From the NCBI GenBank assembly GCA_036924285.1, contig JAYKYS010000009.1, forward strand, positions 11,718,001 through 11,782,000: a DNA stretch of 64,000 bases, given 5' to 3'. The position numbers were made by a program, and so were the translations under genes. The notes beneath the pieces were generated by a model. The model ran no database searches, had not been told where the DNA came from, and saw nothing but the letters and a program-made list of their open reading frames with translations. The DNA comes from Asterella californica (Eukaryota > Streptophyta > Marchantiopsida > Marchantiales > Aytoniaceae). Shown here piece after piece: positions 33,315-45,337 of this stretch (its first letter is position 1; each line of letters starts with the position of its first letter).

Positions 33315-35658
33315 TCAGTTTCGTTCGTGGTTCATACGAACAGTCAGAAACTGCACAGAACGTCTATCATCTGGACTATGGATCCTAGCATAATGAGATC
33401 CATCATCAATCACCTTGGTCTCCATTCTAACCGTAGTGATATAAGGCTGACCAAGAATCACAGGATACGAAGCAGAAGATTGCACGAAGAAGTGCTGATC
33501 TACATCCACATCATCTATCTTCACCTTCACGTTAGGACAAACGCCGTATAGCTCACCTTTCTGGTTGTTTGCAGCACGTAACACCCAACCATGATTCAGC
33601 TGAATAGGCCACTGACCTCTCTCATACACCTCCCGTGACATGATGATGATCTCAGATCCGTGGTCAACCAAGGCAGCAACAGGTTCAGGCAAGCTTCCAA
33701 GACGAACTCGTGTAGCAGTTGTAGCACGAGCCCAATGTCTCCTTCTGAAGTCACTATCAGTAGCTGGACTCTCCTCGCCAGCTTCCTCATCGTCGAACTC
33801 AATAGTGTTGGTATCAGCAACTAACGCTTCTTGCTAATAACCCTGGTCATCAGCTTCCTGAAAATACACCTTTCCAAACTCTGCATCATTCACAGAAGCT
33901 CCTACCACATCTATCATTTGGCTTTCTACTTGTTCAGACCTGTCTCTTGCGCTTGATGATGTCGATGATCAGTTCGTGAAACTCCCTCTTTGCAATACCA
34001 AAAACTTCCCGGAGAGAAAACTCGATTCGTGCATCCAGTATCCTCTGCTCCAAGATGCTCTTCAGATCAGTAGAAGTTTCAATATCAGCCGCCAACTTGT
34101 AGGTCGGTCCCTTCCCTTTCTCTTGGGCAGTAAACCTCCTTCCAGCCACCGTTGGCTCTTGCTGAGATCTCTGCACGTCCTCCATCGGACCTGGTGCAGG
34201 TGGAGGAGCTTGAGAAGTAGAGGGGATGTCCTCTGGAGGAGCTGTTCGTCTCTTTATGACCCTCCGTCTATCTCCAGTCTCCTCAGGAACTCCAGTATCA
34301 AGTTCAGAGGCTTCTCGTCGTCTCTTTTCTTCCACATAAGCATCTTGTCAATGAACGTGTCTATCTACATCCAAGAATGCTCTGATAGAAGCAGCATCTA
34401 TAGGATCTCCTCATCCTGTGACCTTACGAATAGACTCGGCTCCTCTCTTCAGTATCTCAGAAGGAATTGGAGCCACACTCTTCTCAGCAGTCCTATCTAG
34501 CAGTGTAAGACTAGAAGAGACTTCAATATGCCCAGCATATATATCAGAATTTACCAACGGTGCCATCAACGCACTTGCTGTTGCAGCCACAACAATCTGA
34601 GGTAGACTCCTCATGCCTCCTCGTCCAAACTACGTGCTCAACGGCTCTCCAGTAGAAGAAAGGTGCAGCCTATCGTTCTGATAGCGAACCACACCATCTC
34701 GCAAAGCAGCTGTGAGCTCTTGACAATCTCCTCAGAAATGATCAGGACTATCACACCATATACATCTACGAACAGGAGCACCTCCTGGACGTGCAGCAGC
34801 AGGCGCCGGTGACTGCTCCCTCTGCAAGCCAGCTAGCTCCATCTTCAGCTCTCGCATCTGCCGAATAAGGTCTTCAGTCTGATTCTACTGACCATGGTTC
34901 TCCGCTGGTCTCTGAACAGGTGCCTTTTGTGCAGGAGCTGATCAATTGGCATCAAAGGAACTGCAGCTAGGACAACAAGTCTGGGAGCAAGGGCCAAAGG
35001 CTGTTGTGCTTGAGGAGCAGCATAAGGTTGAGTGACCACTTCCACAAGCAGTCGTCCTCCTACAGCCACTCTCCATCGTCTCTGCGTTGTTAGAACAGCC
35101 ACGACATCCTCAACTCTCCCCCAATCCATAGTGACACCTCCTTCAGCCTATCGATCTGCTAACATGAAGCATAATCTATCTATCGTAACATCATCGGTAG
35201 CTTGCAGGAAAAGCTCTGTTCTCCTAGCATATAAGGTTATTCACTCTAGAGTTGAAAGTTGTCGGTATCTCCGATCAAACTCTCTCAGCAACTCATTCAG
35301 ACTCATCATACGACCAGGTTGCTACTCAACCCAGTCCAGAAACGTCCTTCTAGTAACTCTCTCTGAATCTTCTTCAAGAAACTCCTCTCGAAGAGATCGC
35401 TCAAAACTCATCCAGATTCCAAGGTTTCTTCTCTGTACATCCCTAACTTGGTCTCGCAACTCAGGAATGACAGCTAACTCAAAACTTGCTATCATCTCAG
35501 CATCAGTAACCCTGACCAGCTCCATCTCTCCTCTATACTCACGCAGATATCTAGAAATATCTCTACCTTCAAACCTTCCACATCTGTACCAATAGCTTGC
35601 AAAGCCTTGGTGGACTTTAACTCACCCCCTCCAATGATCGGATGCTGTTGGACCAGGG
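33315..35658 (-). pseudogene. C' gag-protease, main part, degenerate
   Basis: Collinear with C Gag-PR. The capsid part is near 35640-34850 (FELAVIPELRDQVRDV, DSERVTRRTFLDWVE). The zinc knuckle is decayed near 34740. The linker (KGPTYKLAADIETSTDLKSILEQRIL) lies near 34100. The protease is at 33692-33315 with VDHGSEIIIMS, the same D-H-G active site as C. Many stops separate the pieces. The N-terminal part lies on the other side of the inserted A element. Confidence 0.88.
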
Positions 35659-35663
35659 CCGCA
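35659..35663 (+). repeat. TSD of element A (CCGCA), left; right copy 62761-62765
   Basis: CCGCA flanks the 27-kb A+B composite exactly. Removing A and one TSD copy restores a continuous gag reading frame of C'. Confidence 0.97.
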
Positions 35664-38600
35664 TGTAGTGACTAAAGATTTCTCCTTTTGCCCATTTAGT
35701 ATACAAGATATCGTTCCCACAGAGGATTTGCACAAGTAACGCTGCTCTAAGTTCTAAGATCTGCTCAAACACACAAACACACGGGTTTTGCTTAGAAATC
35801 CCGTCTTCTCACAAAACCACACGTCTTCCAGATACGCCAAATGGTGCTCTGGACCCAAACAAACAACTACCAATTACAATATCACACAACTATTCACAGA
35901 GAAGCTCGGGAAGACGAACTTCCTGCTTCCAGGTTGCTTCTTCCGGTCTTCTCGATACCGTCTTCTCGAAGCGATTCTCGTCTTCTGGGGGTTTAGCTCG
36001 TCTTCTCACACCTCCAGAAGGCTGTCCGGCTTGGCAGAAGTCGACTAGTAACAGTCGTTACACCTTATTCTCACACTCACATTCCAACGGGGTGGATCGA
36101 TCACAGGGTGTATGCCCTCTGTAGCCTTCCCAGGCTTCTGCCTACGGAAGTTGTCTTCCTGCAGCACTACAACGACATTCACCTTCACGGAAGCTCAATA
36201 GAAGTATCGGAAGCTCACTAGAAGAAGATAAGAAGATGGAGAAGATGAGGGAAGATGGGAAGAAGAAGAAATCCAAACAAGAGAAAACAGGATGAAAAAG
36301 GGCAATTAAGATTCCGACAGGCTTCTAGTCCGGATCCTGACTAACAAGCCATCCCTGCTTGTAATAGTTTGGGGAGGAAGACAACAAACGTGAGTACTGT
36401 AGCACCGTCTTCTACTCGAGGATGTCGTCTTCTGTTGCGGGAAGAAGGCTTCTTTCTTCTTCACTTCGCTGCTCTGACTGCTCTGTCTTCTGGGATCACT
36501 TACCCAGAAGACCGTTCGTACGTAGATCCCAAGTGCTCTACTGAACGAGTCAAGCTACACTTCCACAACGGCTGACAGTCATCGCCACTCAAGAAGAACA
36601 CTTCCCATGCACAATTGGGAGCGAATTCAATAAATTCCACCACCCAGAAGACATGGACAAAGCGTCTGCACTCAAATCAACAATCTTTTCCCCGAGAAGA
36701 AGTCACAATGGCATTGGGAAGCTCACTCTCTCTACTTCCTGCGTCTACTCCTCGACACACCAGTCTAGCTAACAGGACTGCACGAGGATGCCTTTCCCTG
36801 TTCCTAGACTGTCCCTGCTCTAATGTGTCTCTCCTGCCTGCTTGTAGAATCGGTGTGTATGTTCAGTTACTGCCGAATTCTGCAGAACTGGCAGAGCTCT
36901 CAGAGAGCTTTTCTCCTACCATGCTATCCTACTTAACCATGTGCCTTGGGAGGCGACCACCAGGGAGAGAGAGAGAGGCGCTGACAAGAGGTTGTCACCT
37001 CACATGCATGCGATCCCTCTTCCCAATTAGCCCTCCACTGTATTACTCCTACGCTACCTATGCTGCCACATGGGGTCCTAACTATTTTTACATGGAAACT
37101 GCCACCCTTAAGATAGCATGTCCAATCCTACTAAATCTGGAAGTGTCGATTGAGTTTGCTAACTACTCTTATTGCTCGGTGACAATCTCTACATGATCTG
37201 CTCCTACCGGAGCTACTACCTCGACTTCTGATGGGCTGGGAAGCCCTGCACTTACCTCGGGTACCACTGAGGTAGCTTCCCTCTCCTCGCTCTTCGCTGG
37301 CCCTGCTATTTCTGCGGGTGCGTCTTCCTCGGCTTCGACTTCGGAAGACGGAATGGTCTTCTGGGAAGACGAGTCGAATGGTGCGTCTTCGGTCTTCTGA
37401 GGTACAGATGCAGTACTAGGGACCATGGCGATCTCATAGGAGTCCGGGGAAGTCGCTTCCTCCACGCGGAATACCTGAGAAGACGGCTCGTCTTCCTGTC
37501 TTCCAGAAGACATCATGTCTTCCGAGGCGTCTTCTGGAGTCTTCTCGTCTTCCAACGCTGTCACCACCAAGTGTACAGCGAGATCGAACTCCTCCTTCTC
37601 CATTCCGGATCCAGTCGAGGGTGCTGGGGCTTGGGAAGATGCGGTTGCAGGTGTCGGAAGTGAGGGTAGACCATAAAGTGTCTTCACTCCTTCTATCTGT
37701 CTATCCAGGTACCTGAACATGCTATCTCTGCATTCCACCAACCTCGTCTTGGACTCGCTGTCTCATTCCCTAGCTAAGGTAAGTAACTTCTTACCCGCGG
37801 TGAAGTTGAACTTCTTCCGAAGCGCTTCTACCGACTGAGCTAGCATCTTCTGCGCACGGGCCTCCGCTGCTTCCCTCTGCGTCTTCTCTGTTGCAGCTCG
37901 CGCTTCTGCGGCTTCTCGCTGCATCTTCCAAGTGGTCTGCTCTTCTGCGAGGGTAGTGATCTTCTCCCGTACTCGGAGAACTTCCTGATCACGCTGCTGT
38001 ACTCGCGTCTGCAACTCCTGGTTGCTCTTCCGAAGTTGTATCGACTCCTTGGCAGAAGCGGCTGCTTCCGCCTTGTACCTGGCTGCAAGCTTCTCCGTAG
38101 TGCGGAGACTAGCTTCCAGAGACTCCGTCTTCTGCTGGCTGTCTTCCTGTCGCAGCAAGGTGCGCAGGCCGAATCCAGGCTATAGAGGCTTCTCCTGTGC
38201 CCTCGCTCTTCTTTCCAGCAACTCCATAGCGGGCTCGATCTCCTTCTGGAAGTAGGCACTGAACTCCTCCAGTCGTCTTCCTGCAGAAGACAAGTTCATC
38301 CCCACCACTCGCTCGATGGTGCCGACTTCGTCTTCCAGAGACAAGGGAGCCTCTTCCACCACTACGGCCTTCATCTTCTGCGCACGAGAAGAAGCTACTC
38401 TTCTCATCTTCCGGGGTGGAAGACTCCTCGTGGCAGGAGCGGCTCTCCTCTTTGCGCTTCCTCGCATCGCAGTAGGAGTGCCCATCCATCCTTCGTCTTC
38501 TGGAGTCTTCGGAAGACTCCCAGGTGTTACAGAAGATGTCTTCTGCTCCGATCGGGTACTCAGCAAGTCTTCCTCCGAGTCCGACTCCGATCCTGAATGG

Positions 38601-41473
38601 ATGAGGGAGATGGGTGTCCTCGGTACACTTCTGTGGCCCATCTTCCTCACTGACGTGGCGTCTTCCGACCCACTAGACTCGTCTTCCCTCACCAGAAGCG
38701 TCTTCTGGTGAGAGCCGGGCCTCAACTGTGGCATCAGAGTGGGAGGGGGCGTTGCTGCTGTCTCTCGGTCATCGTCTTCCGAGGTCTCCTCCTTCACCTC
38801 CTGTCGCTCCGTTGGTCCATACACTGCCAGCTGATCTTCCCTGAGATCCCCCATGGCTACATACAAGTAGCAGAAGAAGGGCGTCAGATGTCCTCCCGCC
38901 GGGGTACCCAAGTATGCTAGCTCCGTCTGTACATAGTTGTGGATGTACGCGCCTCAGTAGATTGGCACTCTGTCATCCCACACTGATTCCAAGAACTCCA
39001 CGTCCTGATCTCCTAAGTACCTCGTCTTCTGCGCTTTTCCCTTGGGGAAAAGATGCAGAAACAACTTCGCCAGAAGTCGCTTCTGCGGCTCCCGGTAAGA
39101 CTCTATCTTCCAACCGTTCCTCCCCTGCCTATCTTCCACGAAAAGGCAGGTGGTACTCCCAGGTACATGCCATGAACTCACAATCCTAGGCAAGATCTTC
39201 TTCTCGTACCAATATCCTCGGTTCTCGGTCTCAGGCCTGTGAAACGCCTTACGCCACCAGTCTTCTGTCCAGGAAGATGGTCTTCCTCGAGCAACTCCTG
39301 TCTTCGCAGGTACACGGTTACGCGGTGGTAACGCGACCCATACCTCCTCCAGAAGCCCTTGATCTGCGAGGTTCCAGTCCCACAGGAAGAAGTCGAGACC
39401 CAACTCCTTGAGGAAAGGAGTAGCCTCGGCCAATTCTGTCGCTGGCAACACCAAGCCTCGCGGATGCATCGACATACCTGGAAGATCTGCTGCACTAAAC
39501 CACAAGCACCTACTATGAGCTGAAGGCTCAGTTCTTCCTGAGTGCCCACAGTCTAGCTTCCACTCTCAGAAGACGAAACTAGTCTTCCAGAAGACAGCTA
39601 CTCCGTCTTCCGGGATTCTAACAGTGCTTCCTAAATAGCTCTCGTCTTCCGAGCTATATCTAAACAATCCTATCTAAGCAAGGCCTCGCATGGATTACCA
39701 AGAAGACAACCCACCTTGCATTACATCCTACTTCCTATCAGAAGATACAAGATATGCGAGAAGTAGAGTATGAGAAAGGTTCAGAAGATGGTTGCGGGCT
39801 CCTGCGGTGACAGCGGCCTCTGGGAAGACACTTGGGACAGCTTCCGATTCAATGTCGTTCTCGGAAGACCTCTCGAAGTCAGACTTCCCTTCACTGGTCT
39901 CACCTGTCTTCTTTTTCCTACGCGCAATCTATCCTCACAACAGACTCAAAACATGTGCACTCTGTTCTTCTGACTTCTCACCTCTCATACGCACTCAGAA
40001 GAAGTTTGCTGCATGATGAGAAGACATGACCCTCGACCATTCTCTCCGGATTCTGCCAGCAATACTTCTCACAACTCTCTTCTAAGTTCGGGAAGAAGAA
40101 GGAACGGCTGCTATGGGTCGGACAGAAGAGACCCGAAATGGACCCTCACGTCTTCTCGCTCATTTTGCCAGCCTTTCAGTCTTCTAGTCTCTCTAGGAAG
40201 ATGTGGAGTTGAGAAGCTTGGAAGACCGAGAGGCACAGGCCTAGTTCCCGAGTTCCAACTTCTCGAAATAACACAACAACTCACCACACCACTCAGGCTT
40301 CGTATCAAGTCTCTCTAAACACAAAAGCAAAGCAAATCCACTCTTGATACGAATTGTGTTCAGTCGACTTCCGAAGACAGTCTTCCGAAGACAGTCAAGT
40401 TCAAGAAGCGTCTTCCGAGGATGTTCCCATCTTCCGAATCGTCTTCTATTTCAAGTTTCGGGGGTAGAGAGATAGTAGGGTAGAGAAATTGATAGTTGGG
40501 TTCGTCAATTTGAAGACTAGGGGTAGGGAAGCTCAAATTGAGCTCGGGAAGAAGCAAGGAGATATCTTGACAGAAATTGGACAGTGCTTCCGCGCCCAAT
40601 GTCTCAATAGGAAAGATGGGGGGTGGGGTAATCGATCAGGCTGCCTGCACACAATCAAGGAAGCGCGGGGAGTACCAGACAATGGCGAGAAGAAGTGGGA
40701 AGAGGAAAGAACAGGGGAAAGAACCTCTACAGTCTTCTTCGGCTCCCGAGTTGCCTTCGACCTCCGCGCGCTTCTGGCTCTTGTCTTAGCTTCCAATGCG
40801 ACTCCTCTCGAATGCGCCTGCTGTCAATTTCGGTCCACACCTCGATTCTTCTTTCGCTTCTACTCGCCACTCTTCACTGTCAACTTCTCGGAAGCTCCAC
40901 AGAAATGCCTTCGCTCTTTCTGCTGTTTGTGCTCCCGCAATCCGATTTCACCCTTCGCCTAGCTGCCAACGTACTCTCTACTACCTCGATGTCTTACTCG
41001 ATTCCTCTCTCAATGCTAGCTCGAAGTTCACTCTCTCAATCGATCTTCTTCAGGCGCACTGTGCTGCGGGAAGTTGGAAGGTGGCTAATGTGCTTCCTCA
41101 CGCATCTTCCCCGCAGATTAGGGATTCTCGTCCTTGGTGTCTTCCTGACCTACCTACCTATTCGGTGCGCTCCAGTAGGTACACCTACTTGTTTACCCGA
41201 AAACTCGTGGTCAGACCTTCGTGATCGCTGTCTTCCGGAAGACAGGTGTCTTCCGCCGTCTTCCTATCTTTCGAAGACGCAACTGAGAAGACGGTCTTCC
41301 GAAGACGGTCGTCTTCTGAAGAAGTCAACTTCTTATTACAAACAGCTCTTAAGATCATCTTCCTGTTAAGGAAGACGTAACCTTAAGTAACAACGCTTCT
41401 TCAGTTATATAAACAAGTCATTAATCTCAAAAATTTCAAAAATTCGTGAATACTGTAATTTGTGGGCACCACA
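35664..41473 (-). repeat. 3' LTR of A (5,810 bp)
   Basis: On the minus strand it starts TGTGGTGCCCACAA at 41473 and ends GTCACTACA at 35664. The order is GAAGAC-rich non-coding leader (41473 to about 39520), coding region (about 39520-37169), then a non-coding tail (37168-35664). Confidence 0.95.
37169..39505 (-). pseudogene. LTR-encoded protein of A, 3' LTR copy
   Basis: Order on the minus strand: an N-terminal globular part (39505-38954) with LGLDFFLWDWNLADQGLL, GRPSSWTEDWW, STTCLFVEDRQGRNGW and LFLHLFPKGKAQK, ending at a TGA (38954-38956) after VPIY. Then YLGTPAGGHLTPFFCYLYV and an acidic/Ser-rich linker with basic RRAAPATRSLPPRKMRR (38911-38180, TAG). The coiled coil is 38158-37763 (TGA). 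The conserved KTLYGLPS block and acidic tail are 37741-37169. The frame is the same throughout, so only nonsense changes break it. Function is unknown. Basic plus acidic plus coiled-coil composition would suit a nuclear or RNA/protein-binding accessory protein, which is inference. Confidence 0.7.
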
Positions 41474-41475
41474 TA

Positions 41476-41490
41476 CGCCCACCCTCACAT
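41476..41490 (-). promoter_or_regulatory. Polypurine tract of A
   Basis: The minus-strand GTGAGGGTGGGCG lies 2-3 nt upstream of the 3' LTR start at 41473. The same motif precedes the D LTR at 25685. Confidence 0.65.
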
Positions 41491-41531
41491 GTTTGCGTCC
41501 CCGCAAACATCAGTGGTTCCTGCACTTCTGT

Positions 41532-43508
41532 TTACGTCCAGTACTTCTTGACGTGCCACCCATTAACACGAGTGGTCATCAGTGTACCGTCCAACTCTTC
41601 CAACTGCAAAGAGCCATTGTCGAAGACCTCTAAGACACGGTAAGGTCCCATCCAGCGAAGATGAAGTTTCCCGGGGAACTTAATATGACGGTTGTCGTAG
41701 AGGAGTACCAAGTCCCCGTCCACAACAGTCACCTTCCTCAACTTGCTATCGTAGTTTACCTTACGTTGCGCTTGCACCTCGTATGTCTTCTCCAAAGCTG
41801 CATTCCTGTCTTCTTCAAACTCTACGAAGTTCAGAAGACGCTGCTCCTGGCTCTCTTCTTCTCCCATGCGTTCGGATACGGCTAACCGGTATGTTGGGAC
41901 CTCTAACTCAATGGGCACAATGAGCGTCATGCCGTAAGTTAGGTAGAAAGGCGTCTTTTGGGTAGTGACTTTAGGTGAAATTCTGAAAGCCCACAACACA
42001 GATGGCAATTTCGTGTCCCAGTCATACGCATGGTTAACAGTTACCTTGTTCAGGATGTTACACAGAAGACCGTTCGACTTCTCCGTCAGCCCATTAGCTT
42101 TCGGGTTGTATGACGTCGTCTTCCGATGCTTAATCCTGAAGTATTGGGTCAGGAGGGAGATAGTCTCATTTAAGAAATGAGTGCCCCTATCTGACACCAA
42201 TTCCAACGGACATCCATACCTAGTGATGATGTTATGCCATAGGAACTTTGCTACTACTGCGGCATCGTTCTTTCTCGTGGCCTCGCCTTCCACCATCTTG
42301 GTGGCATAGTCGGTAGCTATTAAGATGTACCTTGCTCGTGTTCTTCTCGCCACCGGGGCGATAGGTCCTACAAAGTCGATTCCCCACTTTTCGAACGGGG
42401 CAAGCGGAAGAATGGGAGTAAGAGGCCACCTTGTTGTAGCGGTCGGTCTTCCCACCCTCTGGCATGCATCGCACTTCCTGATCACCTGGAAAGTGTCTCG
42501 GTACATAGTTGGCCACCAGTATCCGACGTCTAGCATCTTCTTCACTGTGGTCGTCAATCCGTAGTGACCCCCAGCATCTTCGTAGTGAAGACCTGTGATC
42601 ACTGCTTTTATCTCTGACGGCTCGAGACATCTTCTCAGCTTCTCGTCATGTCCCTTTCGAAACAGGATACCCTGGAAGATAGCATATGGACCTGCCTTGT
42701 GTAAGAAGACGGCCTTCTGCTCCGCATCCATTCCCTCGGGGTACTGTTGGTCTTCCAAGAACCTTCTCAAGTCCTTGAAGATCGACTCTTCTGTGGAAGT
42801 CGCAAAGACTGGATCAGAAGATCTAGTCTCGTCTTCTGGGAAGCAGGCGGTACGCCCCCCCTCAGATGAAAGTGTCTCTGCGAAAACTGAAAACAACTTC
42901 TCGTCAGGAAACTCGTCTTGCACTTCATCTTCTCGTCGTTCTGTCTCCAACCTGGATAGGTAGTTAGCATTAACATGCTGTCTTCCGGGCCTGTACTCAA
43001 CTGTGTAAGTAAATTCCTGGAGTAGGAGAATCCACCTAGCTATCCTGCCAGACAAATCTGCTTTCTTTACAAGATGTTTCAAAGAGAAGTGATCTACATA
43101 GAAGACAAACGGGTTTGCCAGAAGATAGTGTCTAAACTTCCTACATGAGTAAATCATGCCAAGACACTCCCTTTCGGTTGTCGAGTACTTCTTCTCTGCA
43201 TCACTGAGTTGTCTTCCCGCGTAGTAGATGGGGTAATCCTTCTTCTTCTCATCTTTCTGACTCAACACCACCCCGATGGCAAAAGCAGAAACATCCACAT
43301 AAATGTGGAAGACCCTTTCCCAATCAGGCGGCCGTAGAACAGGGGATTCCGACAGAAGCCTCTTCATTTCTTCGAATGCTTCCTGCTGCTCAGAAGACCA
43401 AATGTATGGTTCGTCTTTCTTCAGCAACTTAGTGAGTCTTCCTGCTACCTCTGCGTACCTGTCAATAAACCTCCTGTAGTATCCTACGTTGCCAAGGAAG
43501 CTTCTAAA
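41532..43508 (-). pseudogene. pol: A element RNase H-integrase
   Basis: The frame continues after a TAG at 43509. The RT thumb (FRSFLGNVGYYRRFIDRY) leads into RNase H (FHIYVDVSAFAIGVVLSQ, YYAGRQLSDAEKKYSTTERE, YVDHFSLKHL, HVNANYLSRL, where the usual Ala-Asp is Ala-Asn). Integrase has a His/Cys zinc region (HYEDAGGHYGLTTTV ... CDACQR), then the core D (WGIDFVGP), D (LVSDRGTHF) and E (KANGLTEKSNG). The C-terminal fold is VVDGDLVLLYDNRHIKFPGK and LHLRWMGPYRVLEVFDNGS. The stop at 41532 is about 60 nt from the 3' LTR. The ORF itself is open for about 630 codons. The changed RNase H residue suggests decay. Confidence 0.9.
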
Positions 43509-44381
43509 CTATGTCAGGTTAGCAGGTGGGTGGAGTTTCATGATGACTTCCACCTTAGTACAGTCGACTTCTATACCTCTTCCGGAAATCCTATGTCCTA
43601 GCAAGATCCCCTCTGACATACCAAAGAAGCATTTCTCAGGGTGAAGTGCCAAACGATGTTCTCTACACTTCAGAAAACACTTCCTCAGAAATATCAAGTG
43701 GTCTTCTCTCGATCCAAACACACAGAAATCATCCAAGAAAATCTCCATAAAGGTGCGAAGATACTCCTTGAAGATTGTAATCATCAACCTCTGGAACGTG
43801 GCTGGTGCGTTGCATAAACCAAACGGCATTTGATTATACGCGTACGTGCCCCAATCAGTAGTGAAAGTGGTTTTCGACTTGTCTTCTTCTCTGATTGAAA
43901 CTTGGTTGTACCCAGAATACCCATCTAGGAAGCTGTAGAACTCATGTCCTGCTACCTGGTCTAACACAGAGTCGGTGAATGGTAAAGGGTGATGATCCTT
44001 TTTCGTGGCCAAGCTCAGCTTCCGGAAGTCCTGACACACTCGGATCTTCCCTGTCTGCTTCTTCGGCACGATGACAATGGGAGCTACCCATTCACTGCTA
44101 AGTACTGGGAAGATGACTCCTGCCTTCAGGTATTGGTCAATCTGGTCCTTCACCAGAAGCGAGTACTTGGGGTTGAGCCGGTACTGCCTCTGCCGTGTAG
44201 GAACAACGCCTTCTAGCAAGTCGATGCGATGCTCTCCCAATTCTCGAGGTATGCCCTTCATGTCTTCTATGGTCCACGCGAAGACATCCTGGAACTCTGT
44301 CAGAAGTTCTCGAAAGTCTTCCAACTGCTGGCCCTCGATCACCTTGGAAAGCTTCAGCTTCTTCCCAGGAGCAACCTCCAT
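43509..44381 (-). pseudogene. pol: A element reverse transcriptase
   Basis: ATG-initiated open stretch of 290 codons. It starts with a linker (MEVAPGKKLKLSKV), then RT blocks SSEWVAPIVIVPKKQTGKIR, DGYSGYNQVSIREEDKSKT, MPFGLCNAPATFQRLM and the catalytic F-L-D-D before FCVFGSREDH, then HRISGRGIEVD. It ends at a TAG at 43509-43511 that interrupts the RT/RNase H polyprotein. The RT frame overlaps the protease frame and is offset by one base. There is no canonical slippery heptamer at the overlap, so an indel is the likelier cause. Confidence 0.88.
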
Positions 44382-45337
44382 CTCTTGGAGATCATCGGGT
44401 TCACCATTCCTTCAGTGTGACTGTACTCACTAGCACCGAAGTATTCCGGTTTGGGAGCTTCTTCTAGTTCGGATTCGTCTTCTGGAAGACCAACTGTCGG
44501 GTCTTCCGAAGGGAAGACGGTATTCTCGTCTTCTGGAAGACCAACTATCGGACCTTCCGAAGGGAAGACGGTATTCTCGTCTTCTGGAAGCTCTTCTTCC
44601 GCAATCTCGTAGCACTCAATGTACCCACAGACCACATCGTCCACTTTCTCTGCTACTTCTGTAGCACACACGTTATTCACCATAAACTCATTATACCGTT
44701 CATCACTGTCAGAAGACGCAGCCGAGTCTTCTGAAGTGTACCCCTCTGTTGTAGACGGAGTTTCACCTTGGTGTCCAATCTTGATCCAAGGAAGCGAGAC
44801 TTTACTCTTCTCACCAGACTTGGGTGTAGGATTGGGAAATCTCAAACGATGCCTTCTCCAGTCGGTATTCACATTTGCAGCATACAGCCATGGTCTTCCT
44901 ATCAACACCTGATATCCAACCTTAGCTACAGGTCGCAAAATGATGTAAGTGAGGTAAAAAGATACTCCACCAATTACCGTCAAGACATCTTTCAGTTGCC
45001 CCAAAGGTCGTCTTCTGGTCTGGTCCGCCATTCTGAGAATTCTCGGAGTAGGCTGGAACTCAGTGAAGCCTAGGGCATGCGCCGTTTCTTCCGTCATGAT
45101 GTTAACTCCGGAGCCGGAATCAATGGGTACCTTCTTCAGAAGACAGCCATGGATCTCCATATCAAGTTCTGGGGCTCCCAAGTCCTCATGCTCTATTCTT
45201 AGGATCGGGGTGCTCGTGGGAAGTTTAGCTGCCCTCCTCTTCCTCGATCCTCGAAGCACAGATTGTAACAACTTCCTGTAACCAGCGTTGTCATCCAGCA
45301 GCTGTTGGAAGGTCACATCCGCCTTCTGATTCCACAA
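44354..45337 (-). pseudogene. pro: A element aspartic protease region
   Basis: Follows gag in the same frame after a TGA at 45338-45340. It has a retropepsin-like fold with the canonical active site KKVPIDSGSGVNIM, a flap-side RILRMADQTRR and YQVLIGRPWLYA, which fits the C-terminal ILG/RPW motif. A long acidic spacer with repeated LPEDENTVFPSE units (44590-44480) leads to the RT frame. The repeats again contain the GAAGAC motif. Confidence 0.85.

Noticed and set aside
40577..41369. ORFs of 140-224 codons on the plus strand in the A 3' LTR and the same at 61846-62656
   Set aside because: They are antisense to the LTR promoter side, Ser/Leu-rich and with frames differing between the two LTR copies because of small indels. 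There is no domain.
44354..44400. Possible -1 frameshift site between protease and RT of A
   Set aside because: The frames are offset by one base and overlap, but there is no X XXY YYZ heptamer in phase and other stops break this copy. A simple indel explains it better.
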